From contig QANT01002254.1 in the NCBI GenBank assembly GCA_003254885.1, positions 41,337 through 105,336 of the forward strand: a stretch of DNA of 64,000 bases, written 5' to 3'. Shown here piece by piece: positions 49,701 through 62,278 of this stretch. The notes under the pieces were generated by a model. The model was not told the origin of the DNA and ran no database searches. It saw only the letters and a program-made list of their open reading frames with translations. Source of the DNA: Purshia tridentata. Lineage: Eukaryota > Streptophyta > Magnoliopsida > Rosales > Rosaceae. Numbering within the stretch: the stretch's first letter is position 1; each line of letters starts with the position of its first letter. The position numbers and the translations under genes are program-made.

Positions 49701-52700
49701 AATTTCGACGAAAGTGGACTGAGTATGCACTGAAATGAGGTTTTAGTTCCTTTTGAACACGAAACGTGCTTCTTGAGGGCTAGAACGTTAATCCAAGCAT
49801 GAGAACGTGCTTCTTTCCAACCGCGCACGTTTTGGTGCAACTTTAATCAAGTTGTGCACAGTGTGCACCGAAATGACATTCCATGCATTCTTAACACCTA
49901 AACTGGTTCATTGGGGCTAGAACGCTAATCCAAACACGAGAAAGTGCTTCCTCATGTCCTTATTGCCAACCAGGGACGTTTTTGTGCAATTGAAACGAAA
50001 TTGGTTGAGGAAGCACCAAAATGAGGTTTTTGTGCGTTCTTAACAAAACCGTGTGCTTCTTGAGGGCTAGAACAGTAATCCAAGAATGAGAAAATGCTTC
50101 CCCACGTCTTTCTTACAAACCAATAACGTTTTGGTGCAACTTTAACCAAACTCTACAGTGTGTGCATTGAAATGATGTTTTCGTTCACTCCTAACACCTA
50201 AAAGTGGTTCTTTAGGGCTAGCACGCTAATTGGGACATTAGAGAGTGCTTCCTCACCTCTTTCTTACGAATTGGGCATGTTTTGGTGCAATTTGGACCGA
50301 CTTAGACTGAGTATGCAAAACACCTAAAGTTGTTCTTTGGGGCTTGAACGCTTATCGAGACATGAGAGAGTGCTTCCCTATGTCTTTCTTTCAACTAGGG
50401 AACGTTTTGGTGCAAGTTTAATTGAATTGGACTCAATGTGCACAGAAATGGCGTTTTCGTTCATTCTTAAGACCTCAAGTGGATCCTTATGGTTAGCACA
50501 CTAATATCGAGACATGAGAAAGTGCTTCCTTATGTCTTTCTTGCCCACTAAGGAAGTTATGGTGCAATTTGGACGAATTCGGATAGAGTACGTACCGAAA
50601 TGATGTTTTTGTGCATTCTTGACACCTAAAATGGTTCTTTAGGGCTGGCAAGCTAATCAAGCCTTGAGAATGTGCGTCCTCATCTCCTTTTCGCCAACCG
50701 AGCACATTTTGATGCAATTTAGACGAAAGTAGAAAGAGTACGCACTGAAATGAGGTTTTAGTTCCTTCTTAACACGAAATGTGCTTCTTTAGGGCTAGAA
50801 CGTTAATCCAAACATAAGAACGTGCTTCTAACCAGCCGCGCACGTTTTGGTGTAACTTTAACCAATTTGTGCATAGTGTGCACCAAAATGACGTTCCATG
50901 CATTCTCAACACCTAAACTGGTTCGTTGGGGCTAGAAAGATAATCCAAACAAGAGAAAGTGCTTCCTCATGTCCCTCTTGCCAACTGGGAACGTTTTGGT
51001 GCAATTGAAACGAAATTGCGTTGAGGAGGCACCGAAATGAGGTTTTCGTGCGTTCTTAACAAAAGCTTGTGCTTCTTGAGGCCTAGAACACTAATCCAAG
51101 AATGAGAAAATGCTTCCCCACATCTTTCCTGCCAACCGGGCACGTTTTGGTGGAAATTGCACGAAATTGGATTGAGTACCCACCGACATGACGATTGCGT
51201 GCCTTCTAAACACGAAATGTGCTTCTTTTGGGCTAGAATGCTAATCCAAGCATGGAAAAGTGCTTCCCCATGTCTTTCTTGCCAACGATAACGTTTTGGT
51301 GCAACTTTAACCAAATTGTATAGTGTGTGCACTGAACGGACTTTTTCGTTCACTCCTAACACCCAAAGTGGTTCTTTAGGGCTAGCACGCTAATCCATTT
51401 TAGAGTGCTTCCTCACCTCTTTATTGCGAATCAGGCACGTTTTGGTGCAATTTGGACCAGGTTAGATTGAGTATGCACTAAAATGACGTATTCCCGCATT
51501 CTTAGCACCTAAAGTTGTTCTTTGGGTCTTCAACGTTTATCGAGACATGAGAGAGCACTTCCCCATGTCTTTCTTTCAACCGGTAACCTTTTGGTGCAAC
51601 TTTAATTGAATTGGATTCAGTGTGCACCGAAATGATGTTTTCTTGCATTCTTAAGACCTCAAGTGGATCCTTAGGGTTAGCACGCTAATATCGAGACATG
51701 AGAAAGTGCCTCCTTATGTCTTTCTTGCCCACCAAGGAATTTTTGGTGCCATTTGGACGAATTCGGACTAAGTACGCACTGAAATGATGTTTTCGTGCGT
51801 TCTTAACACCTAAAGTGGTTCTTTAGGGCTGGCATGCTAATCGTGACATGAGAACGTGCGTCCTCATGTCCTTTTCATTAACCGAGCACGTTTTGATGCC
51901 ATTTAGACGAAAGTAGATTGAGTACGCACTGAAATGAAGTTTTAGTTCGTTCTTAACACAAAATGTGCTTCTTGAGGGCTAGAACGTTAATCCAAAGATA
52001 AGAATCTGCTTCTTACTAGCCGCGCACGTTTTGGTGCAACTTTTACCAAGTTGTACATAGTCTGCACCGAAATGACATTTCATGCATTCTCAACACCTCA
52101 ACTGGTTTGTTTGGGCTAGAACGATAATCCAAAGAAGAAAAAGTGCTTCCTCACGTCCTTCTTGCCAACCGGGAACGTTTTGGTGCAATTAAAATGAAAT
52201 TGGGTTGAGGAGGCACCTAAATGGGGTTTTCATGCGTTCTTAACAAAAGCTTGTGCTTCTTGAGGGCTATAACGCTAATCCAAGAATGAGAAAGTGCTTC
52301 TCCACATCTTTTTTGCCAACTGGGCATGTTTTGGTGGAAATTGCACGAAATATGAATGAGTACATGGTGAAATGACGTTTTCGTGCCTTCTAAACACGAA
52401 ATGTGCTTCTTTTGGGCTAGAATGCTAATCCAAGCATGGGAAAGTACTTCCCCAAGTCTTTCTTGCCAACCGATAACGTTTTGGTGCAACTTTAACCAAA
52501 CTGTACAGTGTGTGCACCGAAATGACATTTTCGTTCACTCCTAACACCCAAAGTGGTTCTTTAGGGCTAGCATGCTAATCGAGCCATTAGAAAGTGCTTC
52601 CTCACCTCTTTCTTGCGGATCGGGCACGTTTTAGTGCAATTTGGACCAGGTTAGACTGAGTATGCACCGAAATGACGTATTCGCGCATTCTTAGTACCTA

Positions 52701-55700
52701 AAGTTGTTCTTTGGGGTTTAAACGCTTATCGAGACATGAGAGAGTACTTCCCCATGTCTTTCTTTCAATCAGGGAACGTTTTGGTGCAACTTTAATTAAA
52801 TTGGACTCAGTGTGCACCGAAATGACGTTTTTGTGCATTCTTAAGACCTCAAGTGGATCCTTAGGGTTAGCACGCAAATATCGACACATGAGAAAGTGCT
52901 TCCTTATGTCTTTCTTGCCCACCAAGGAAGTTTTGGTGCAATTTGGACGAAGTCGGACAGAGTACGCACTGAAATGATTTTTTCGTGCATTGTTAACACC
53001 TGAAGTTTTTCTTTAGGGCTGGCACGCTAATCGAGACATGAGAGCAAGCGTCCTCATGTACTTTTTGCCATCTGAGCACATTTTGATGCAATTTAGATGA
53101 AAGTAGGCTGAGTACGCACTGAGATGAGGTTTTAGTTCCTTCTTAACACGAAATTTATTTCTTGAGGGCTAGAATGTTAATCCAAACATGAGAACGTGCT
53201 TCTTGCCAGCCGCGCACGTTTTAGGGCAACTCTAACCAAGTTATGCAGAGTGTGCACCGAAATGACGTCCCATGCATTCTCAACACCTAAACTGATTCGT
53301 TCGGGCTAGAACGATAATCCAAACAAGAGAAAGTGCTTCCTGATGTTCTTATTGCTAACCGGGAACATTTTGGTGCAATTGAAACGACATTGGGTACCAG
53401 AATTAACTTTTAGTGCGTTCTTAAGAAAAGCGTGTGCTTCTTGAGGGCTAGAACTCTAATCCAACCATGAGAAAGTGCTTCCCCACATCTTTTTTGCCAA
53501 TCGGGCACATTTTGGTGGAAATTGCACGAAATTGGATTGAGAACGCACCGAAATGACGTTTTCATGCCTTCTTAACACCTAAAGTGGTTCTTTAGGGCTG
53601 GCAAGCTAATCATGACATGGGAACGTGCATCCTCATGTCCTTCTTGCCAACCAGGCACGTTTTGATGCAATTTTGACGAAAGTAGACTGAGTATGCACTG
53701 AAATGAGGTTTTAGTTTGTTCTTAATACGAAATGTGCTTCTTGAGGGCTAGAATGTTAATCCAAGCATGATAACGTGCTTCTTCCCAACCGCGCACCTTT
53801 TGGTGCAAATTTAACCAAGTTGTGCACTGTGTGCACCGAAATAACGTTCCATGCATTCTTAACACCTAAACTAGTTCGTTTGGGCTAGAACGCTAATCTA
53901 AACAAGAGAAAATGCTTCCTCATTCCTTATTGCCAACCGGGGACATTGTGGTGCAATTGAAACGAAATTGGGTTGAGGAGGCACCGAAATGAGGTTTTCT
54001 TGCGTTCTTAACAAAAGCATGTGCTTCTTGAAGGCCAGAATGCTAATCCAAGATTGAGAAAGTGGTTCCCTACATCTTTCTTGCCAACCGGGCACGTTTT
54101 GGTTGAAATTGCACGAAATTGGATTGAGTACGCACCGAAATGATGTTTTCGTGCCTTCTAAACACGAAATGTGCTTCTTTAGGGCTAGAATGCTAATCCA
54201 ACATGGCAAAGTGCTTCCCCATGTCTTTCTTGCCAACTGATAATGCTTTGGGGCAACTTTAACTAGACTGCACAGTGTGTCCTAACACCCAAGGTGGTTC
54301 TTTAGGGTTAACACGCTAATCGAGACATTAGAGAGTGCTTCCTCACCTCTTTCTTGCGAATTGGGCACGTTTTGGTGCAATTTGGGCCAAGCTAGACTGA
54401 GTATGCACCGAAATGACGTATTCGTGCATTCTTAGTACAAAAATTTGTTCTTTGGGGCTTGAACGCTTATCGAGACCTAAGAGAGTGCTTCCCCATGTAT
54501 TTGTTTCAACCGAGGAACGTTTTGGAGCAACTTTAATCGAATTATACTCAGGGTGCACCGAAATGACGTTTTCGTGCATTCTTAAGACCTCAAGTGAATC
54601 CTTAGGGTTAGCACGCTAATATCGAGACATGAGAAAGTGCTTCCTTATGTCTTTCTTGCCCACTAAGGAAGTTTGGTTGCAATTTGGTCAAATTGGGACT
54701 GAGTACACCCTGAAAAGATGTTTTCATGCATTCTTAACACCTAAAGTGGTTCTTTTGGGCTGGCATGCTAATCAAGACATGAGAAAGTGCATCCTCATGT
54801 CCTTCGTGCCAATCAGGGACGTTTTAATGCAATTTAGATGAAAGTAGACTGAGTATGCACTGAAATGAGGTTTTTGTTCCTTCTTAACACGAAATGTGCT
54901 TCTTGAGAGCTAGAACGTTAATCCAAGCATGAGAACGTGCTTCTTGCCAACCGCGCACATTTTGGTGCAACTTTAACCAAGTTGTGCCCAATGTGTACCG
55001 AAATGGCATTCCATGCATCCTTAACACCAAAACTAGTTCGTTGGGCCTAGAACGCTAATTCAAAGAAAAGAAAGTGCTTCCTCATGTCCTTATTGCCAAC
55101 CAGGGACATTTTGGTGCAATTGAAACGAAATTGGGTGGAGGAGGCACCGAAATGTGGTTTTCCTACGTTCTTAACAAAAAGCATGTGCTTCTTGAGGGCT
55201 AGAACGCTAATCCAAGAATGAGATAGTGCTTCCCTACATCTTTCTTGCCAACCGGGCACGTTTTGGTGGAAATTGCACGAAATTGGATTGAGTACGCACC
55301 GAAATGATGTTTTCGTTCCTTCTAAACAGGAAATGTGCTTCTTTAGGGCCAAACTGTTAATCCAAGCATGGGAAAGTCCTCCCACATGTCTTTCTTGCCA
55401 ACCGATAATGTTTTGATGCAACTTTAACCGAACTGTACAGTATGTGCACTGAAATGACGTTTTCGTTCGCTCCTAACACCGAAAGTAGTTCCTTAGGGCT
55501 AGCATGCTAATGGAGACATTAGAGAGTGCTTCCTCACCTCTTTCTTGCCAATCGGGCACGTTTTGGTGCAATTTGGAGCAAGTTAGACTGAGTATGCACT
55601 GAAATGACGTATTCGTGCATTTTTAACACCTAAAGTTTTTCTTTGGGGCTTGAACGCTTATTGAGACATGAGAAATTACTTCTCCGTGTCTTTCTTTCAA

Positions 55701-56248
55701 CCGGGGATTGTTTTGCTGCAAATTTAATCGAATTGGACTCAGTGTGCAACGAAAGGACGTTTTCATGCATTCTTAAGACTTCAAGTGGATCCTTCCGGTT
55801 AGCACGCTAATATCGGGACACGAAAAAGTGCTTCCTTATGTCTTTCTTGCCCACCAAGGAAGTTTTGGTGCAATTTGGATGAATTCGGACTGAGTATGCA
55901 CCGAAACTATGTTTTCGTGCATTCTTAACACCTAAAGTGGTTCTTTAGGACTGACACGGTAATCGAGACATGAGAACGTGCGTCCTCATGTCCTTCTTGT
56001 CAACCGAGCACGTTCTGATGCAATTTAGAGAAAAGTAGACTGAGTATGCACTGAAATGAGGATTTAGTTCCTTCTAAACACGAAATGTGCTTCTTGAGGG
56101 TTGGAACATTAATCCAAGCATGAGAACGTGTTTCTTGCCAACCGCGCACGTTTTGGGTCAACTTTAACCAAGTTGCGCGCAGTGTACACCGACGTTCCAT
56201 GCATTCTTAACACCTAAACTGGTTCGTTAGGGCTAGAACGCTAATCCA
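46785..56248 (-). repeat. Right satellite array: the same monomers in opposite orientation, ~1.18 kb higher-order repeat
   Basis: About 9.5 kb of the left-array monomers, reverse-complemented (for example GAGAAAGTGCTTCC, TGCCAACCGGGCACGTTTTG, GTGCACCGAAATGACG). On the - strand the types recur as A, B (full length), C, a D/F hybrid, G, H, I, J. The J-type word CATGCATTCTTAACACCTAAACT and close variants recur near 47811, 48089, 49892, 50899, 52083, 53271, 53848, 55014 and 56200. The usual spacing is about 1170-1190 bp, with larger and smaller steps where blocks are lost or gained. Units differ from each other more than on the left. The array begins inside a C monomer at the LTR and ends inside an I monomer at the CACTA terminus. 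Confidence 0.92.
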
Positions 56249-56480
56249 CACTACTACAACAAGCTCAATAGACATCACATTTTTATTATCATTTATTAAT
56301 TAAACTGATATTAGAAAAACTTAGACATCGGTTGATTTTTCGGTCGATATCTAAAGTAACTAATATATTAGCACAATTTTAAACTGATATTTAAAAATAT
56401 GCCTTTTGCCAATATACCACCTACAAATTGATAACTAAAGTCCTAGCCGATAACTTTGGTGACCTAGAAAAAAAGGCGCT
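56249..56480 (+). mobile_element. CACTA-type transposon terminus
   Basis: The satellite is cut at AATCCA and followed by CACTACTACAACAAGCTC, a typical CACTA terminal sequence. After it come subterminal words such as AAACTGATATT and GATATCTAAAG in both orientations. No matching opposite end was found in the window, and no CACTA transposase was recognised. Confidence 0.6.
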
Positions 56481-59396
56481 TAATTTTCCCTCCCACTTAC
56501 TATTTCATTTTGCATTACACAAAACACACAACCCCAAGGCTGTTCTGCCCCAAGACAGAACCCCTCAGTCAATCTCACACTTTCAGACACTCTAAAGCTT
56601 TCAGATTAATCAACACTACCACACTCACAAAGATTACACTTTCAGACAAATCAAAACACTCGCAGAGGTCTCTTCTTAGACACAGACAAGACGAACAAAG
56701 ACGGAGGAGGTGACGCTAGATCAATCGGTCGCGGCAAACCTCCATCAACATCGTGGTCAGTAGAGGCGTCCACCATTGGAGATCGACATTGAGGTTAATG
56801 TCCGCCTCTAACCTTTCCTCTTCATCTTCTCTGTTTCTTCCTTCTCTCTGCGTTTCTGTAGCTTTTATTTACAGAAAATGGGGCTTCACACATGTTAGTT
56901 TCTTTTGGTGTTAAATAATTTTCTAAAATCTCATGCCTTATATTTTGGGTTTTGTTGATTGTTACTAAAATTAGGCGTTAAATGTTGGATTTTTCTGTTG
57001 GAAGTAATGGGTTTAGGTCGAATTATTCATTTGGTAATTATGGGTTTAGGTTGAAAGTGAAAGCCCCAAATAATAAGATTATGGGTTTAAGCTAAACGAA
57101 AATAGATTTGTTTGTAGATTTTCCCCACTCTATATTGGTTGGTGCCCAAGAAGATGGATGATTATAATGCTGATTTTGGAACTATCCTAAACTTTCATAA
57201 ACAAATATAATGTTGATATTTTTCAAGTGACTGGGTTTGGATAATTATGCAGAATGTGTGTGAATTAGGACCTTTTAGTCGACTGTGAATTCAATCCCAT
57301 TCAATTCAGAAGACTGACCAAAATAAGAGGCTCACATAAAATAAGTCAAGGAATTACAACTCTATGTCATCATGACAAACACTTAATTCATATGCATTTA
57401 TTCCTTTTGAGAGGCTTTGTGATGTAGAACAGATTGAAAAGTAGCTTAGGCGTTGAAATCTAGGGAAATTATTTCTACTAGACTTTGCTCTTGAGTTCGA
57501 ATATAGTCGATTTATATATCAAATCGAAGGGAATCGCGCCACAATTCTAACTCACGCTAAAGCTGTGAGTAATAGGCTTTTTTGAGCATCCGAGGTTGTT
57601 TAGGGCCTCAAAACTACATCTGAAGTTTTTCACCATTTTATTTATTTTCTGTTTTATTTTATTTGGGTTTGTTTTAGCTCACGGGCTTTAATTATGTGAT
57701 CTTTTAGCCCTAGGGTTTCATAAAAATGTATTTAAGGTTTTTTCTAAATAGATGTTAGTAATTTTTTCGACAATTATTTAATAAAAGTTTTGAGTTTGCT
57801 CTCAATCTTCCTGGTTTCTTGTTCTAGGTGCATTACTTTGATTACAAAGTCTAGGTCCAGGGCCACTGCCCACAAAATATGTCAATAAATTGAACCCCAA
57901 TAGGCTATGTATTCTCACAGTTAATTCTAAGCTGCTCATCCTTCTAAAGATTTCAAGGAATCGAGGCTCAAAAAGCTCACCTTTTGGTGGCTTGTGGGGT
58001 TCTCAACAATCCATATCATATTCTAGAAACTGGTTTTGTTCATGTTGTCTACAGCCAACTTTTATTCCCAATTTTTCTTTTTGTGTGGCTAGCTTTGAGG
58101 ATATATATTTATAGGGTCTTGGACTCTTGGTCCATTCGATCACCTTTTCCTCTAGGGCTGATTAATTATAATTTAGAGATTTTTTTTCCTATAATATTAA
58201 AGTTACACACAATAAGCTAGCTAGTGTCTCGCTCCCAAACTTTTCAAGCATGCATGCCTCCCCATTATTATTTCTTAGATTAATTTTAACCTTAAATTTT
58301 GAGATTTGTATCACTAGAAGAATATCTCAGGTTAGGTAAATAGAATATTGAAGTCAACACTACATATATATTGAGTCTTAGAGAGTATAGCTGCCTTGTT
58401 ATATGCATGGAGTTGTTCTAATCAAGTATCCAAATATTAGAGTAATTTTTTGGTGCATGTAATTGTCACACTGTGATATTATAATGTATATATATTCATC
58501 AAAGTGTATTTGTTAGATATACAACAAATAATTTTTTGTTAACCCACATCATGAAATTAGTTAAATTAATATATATAAATAGTAAATATAGTAAACTGGA
58601 CAATAATGTAATTATTTGCTACTTAAAAAAAAACATATTTGACTCTACAAATGTAATTATTTGCTGCTGGCCAGCAGAAATCCTATTCAATTACAATATA
58701 TATGTTGTGGACAACTAGGCTTAGATTATGAGCTTCTACATTGGATGCATGAGTGTATTTATGATATATGTATATTTCATGGACAACTAGGCTTAGATTA
58801 TTTCTTTTGGTTTTATTTATTTGATGGTCTTTCATTTGCATTATGGTGTTTATATTATTTCTTTTCGGTTGCCAGCCTATATTATGTCTGATTATGGTGT
58901 TTCTAAATAATTTTTCAGGAAAGCAGGTTGGGAATTACAAGCCAAATAGAGGAATATTATATTGCTAAGCTAGGTATGTTTTCTCCAACTATATATGCTC
59001 CTTGATCATTTGATAGCATGATTTGACTACTGCCACCTTATATGAATTAGAGTTTAATAGGTAAACCTAATAGATTGATATGTGATATGTGATATGAATG
59101 AATAAATGACAAAAGGCACTAGATCGAGAACTTGATTTCTAGGCTAGGTTGATTTGAATGCTTGTTTGACTGATAAAGGACGGATGATATTGGCTTTGTT
59201 TGATTGCTAGATCATGGCGAATCCCATCTATGTGTGTTGAGCTGTGTGCAATAAAGGTTTTTATACTAAAAACATGCTTGTTATTTAGCATTGTACCTTT
59301 AAAGACTGCATGTAGGCTGATAGCTTGTTTTCAAAACCTATTTAAAACATTTTGGGGGTAGGAAAGGTGAGGCAAGTATGTGTTTACCACTTTTAT
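56481..59396. other. Non-coding DNA downstream of the CACTA terminus
   Basis: Probably the interior of the CACTA-type element or a captured fragment. 56490-56880 looks like a plant 5' leader (pyrimidine-rich, GGAGGAGGTGACG...) but no convincing coding exon follows. GGACAACTAGGCTTAGATTA occurs twice (58708 and 58782). No gene is supported. Confidence 0.45.
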
Positions 59397-61531
59397 TGTA
59401 ACACCCCGCACCTTTCACAAGTGTTTTGAAAAGCTTTTTAAAGATTTTCGGGATTTTATTTTGAAAGTAAAGTGTTTTGGAGGTTTTCAAATTTAAAGTT
59501 TGACTTTTAAAGGGGGTAAAAGTTGACTTTTTGTTTGGGAGGACTTTTAGCGTTGACCTTGGGTTCGTTGGAAAGGTCTCGTCCTCACGAGTTCGTAGAC
59601 ACGTAGCACGCATCGGACGGAGCTACGGTTTGAAAGTTACGGACGTGTGAAGAGAAGGACACATTGGTAATTTTGAAAAAGGTGATTTTTAAAAGCCCAA
59701 AAACTCAGATTTTTCACACTTTCTCTCTCCTCTCTCCCGCAAGCTGCTCTCTCTCGCGACACCCATTCCAGCCGAGACTTTCGCCGGCGCGTGGGGGCGC
59801 GTCCAGCGGCGGCTGGAGCCGATCTTCGGCTCGCCGTGTTCGTCTCTTCTCCCTCTTCCCTCCGGTGGTGGCGCCTCCTCCCGAAACAGCCCGGAAAGAG
59901 AGATTTCACGCGTGCACAGTCGGCGTCACGACGGCGATCTCGCCGTTTCCGGCGACGACGAGGCCCAGCGACCGCCCAGATCTTCTCCCCTCGTCGAGCC
60001 CAGCTTGTTGGTGGGTTCGATTGCACCGTTGGACCGCCGTGGACGGCAGATTGAGAGTAGGTGTGCCGCCGGCTTTTCCGGCGAGTTTCATCAGTTTCCG
60101 GCCACTTTTGGCCGTCGACCCAGGTTTGAGAATCGATCCCCTCGATCTTCTCTATGTGCCTGTGTAATTTGTTTCAGCTAAACTTGACTTTGACTTTTTG
60201 CAGGTTGACCGCCGTTGACTAGCCGTTGACCGTCGTGGGACCCGCCGCGTGTGGGGGTTCCAGTGACCGTTCAGTAGTTTTTGGCCTCGGGCCAACCACC
60301 CGAGCCTGTGGGTGAGCTTCTGAACTTTTCGAGTGTTTTTCCGAGAGTCGGGCAGCCACCATGTGTGGTGGTTCCCGCTCGTTTTGTTTGTTTGTTGGCT
60401 TGTTTGTGAATTTGGTGGTTGTCTGGTCTTAACAGGTGTGCTCGGCTCGGGAATTGTGTTTCCGATGCCGTTGTGCTGCCGGATTTTGGAATCCGTGCAA
60501 AGGAGCCACAAAGGGCACGAAGGGTAGTTCAGTCTTTTCGTGCGGAAAACTGTGAGTGAATTTAAGATCAAGTTAATTTCAGTTCAGTTAATTTTCTGGT
60601 CCAGTTACTGCTTGCCTTGTGTGCTTTGTGTGATGGGTTGTTGTTTGCTAGTTAAGAGGGGTACGGAAATTAGGATTGCAGATCTCGAGGTGTTAAAGGT
60701 TAATTGAGGTTAAAGGCTTAAGTAAGAGATTGGAGTAACAGTGGGTATCAGTTGAGGATTAAGTTGGATTCTAAATAAGGATCAGTGGTTATTGTTCGAG
60801 GATTAGTTGGATCCCAGTTGGAGGATCTAGTTGGATCCCAAGTAAGGATCTCGTGGATGGTTTCGAGGTTATTGCAGTTTAGAGGCTTGATTGTGTTTTG
60901 AGGTATTAAGATGGATTGTGGTATGATTATTTTAATTCAGAATGGTTTCGAGGTTATCTCAGTTTAGAGGTTAAATTAAGGATAATTGAGGTATTACAGA
61001 TTTGGGACAGTGAATTGGATTGGCTTAGAGGATTGGTGATCCAGTTGAGGACTGTGATTGCTGAATTGTANGGTGATCCAGTTGAGGACTGTGATTGCTG
61101 AATTGTATTTGTGGTTTGATTGTGATTTGAGGCATTAAGATGGATTGTGGTTGATTATTTTAATTCAGTTAATTTGAGGTTACAGTTGGATTTTCACTCA
61201 TACGGGCTCTAGTGAGCTTACCGGGTTTGTGTGTAAACCCGGTGCACCTGTGGTTGGGTGCAGGGTTGTTTTTGCAGGCTTGCAGGCTGAGGAGGCAGTG
61301 GAGAGAAGACGAGGCAGTGGGACCAACAGCAGTTTCTGAAAGTTATTTACAGTTTGATTTTTATGTAAACGTTTTACAGCTTATTTTTATAAACGTGCTT
61401 TTGTAAAGTTACCATGATTTCAGTAAATTATTTTATTATTCATGGCTCACAGTTTCAGAAACAGGGCCCACAAGGAACAGTTTTCAGGTTTAGCAGTTTA
61501 GGCACGTGCCCGAGGGTCGGGGCGTGTCACA
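59397..61531 (+). mobile_element. Large solo LTR of the TGTAACACCCC class (probable Ty3/gypsy)
   Basis: The segment starts TGTAACACCCCGCACC and ends GGGGCGTGTCACA, near-complementary termini of a common plant Ty3/gypsy LTR class. It is flanked by TTAT on both sides (59393-59396 and 61532-61535). The 2135 bp include a GC-rich block (about 59760-60250) that gives misleading open frames, and repeated GTTGGATCC-type words near 60780-60850. No internal retroelement coding region is attached. A single N at 61071 sits between two identical 36-bp copies, probably an assembly artefact. Confidence 0.7.
61035..61107. other. Assembly junction: single N between identical 36-bp copies
   Basis: 61035-61070 and 61072-61107 are the same 36 bases (GGTGATCCAGTTGAGGACTG...), separated by one N. 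The pattern fits an unmerged contig overlap. Confidence 0.8.
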
Positions 61532-62278
61532 TTATAACAATCTCATTTCAATTACTAAATCAGAACAATAATCCCACCACAATAATCAATCATAACAACA
61601 ATCCCATGATTATAAGAGTAGCCACTTCTGAGCATCGTCTTATTTGGATGGTGCTGGTCTAGAGAATGGCACGAGAGGCACTTTGTGTGGGGTCTGTTCT
61701 GACTTCTGAAACTCAAAGATGGATGAGGATACACTCACAAGTTCACAGCATCATGCCCATTATCGTAATCTAAACAATGGTCTTCTTAGTTCTTAAGAAG
61801 ATAAAACAATTATGTACACCCTTTAGTCACTCAATTATCATATATATAATATACCAAATCTATCAATCAACAACTTTTAATACAATAATGGAATATGATG
61901 TTCTGAAAACAATCTTAATGTACTAGGTGCACAGTTAATGTAACAACTAGCAACATCAAAAAGAAAAAGTACCAAACAAATTTAACCAAATTCCCAGTAA
62001 TTTGGATTAGCACAAATATTACTTGCAGTAAAACAATTGCAGGCCTGAAATAATAAATGAATTTGGACCCCAGTGACATAACCAATGAATAAATGCTTGT
62101 TGATAAATATTGGATGGTGGGTAATGGCTATGACTCATTGACCTCCATTTTGGTCAAATTCATAGTCATGAGGCAAGCCAACCATAAGAAACATTACCTC
62201 AAAAAACCAAGTAATTACAAACTTTGCAGGTGATAGATTTGAAGCTAATAATGCTTAAGTTATTAGCACAGATATTAC
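61532..62278. other. Non-coding DNA with a duplicated exon-end fragment
   Basis: Mostly AT-rich. At about 62005-62060 the - strand carries a second, diverged copy of the exon end and donor region found at 62265-62300 (AGGCCTGCAATTGTTTTACTGCAAG versus its partner AGGCCTACAATTGTTTTACC), including flanking intron bases. Confidence 0.55.

Noticed and set aside
49604-55421. Frames of 65-131 codons on the - strand of the right satellite as genes
   Set aside because: Same cause as in the left array: they follow the tandem repeat period and have no independent support.
25670-56248. Satellite arrays as a CRISPR array or tandem tRNA/5S cluster
   Set aside because: The monomers are contiguous without unique spacers, and no tRNA or 5S rRNA signature is present.
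46785-56248. Right array as a separate, unrelated satellite
   Set aside because: Its reverse complement shows the same monomer types in the same order as the left array.
59664-60181. GC-rich open frames of up to 167 codons on both strands
   Set aside because: They overlap each other in all frames, have Arg/Ser/Pro-biased translations without a domain, and lie inside a segment with clear LTR termini.
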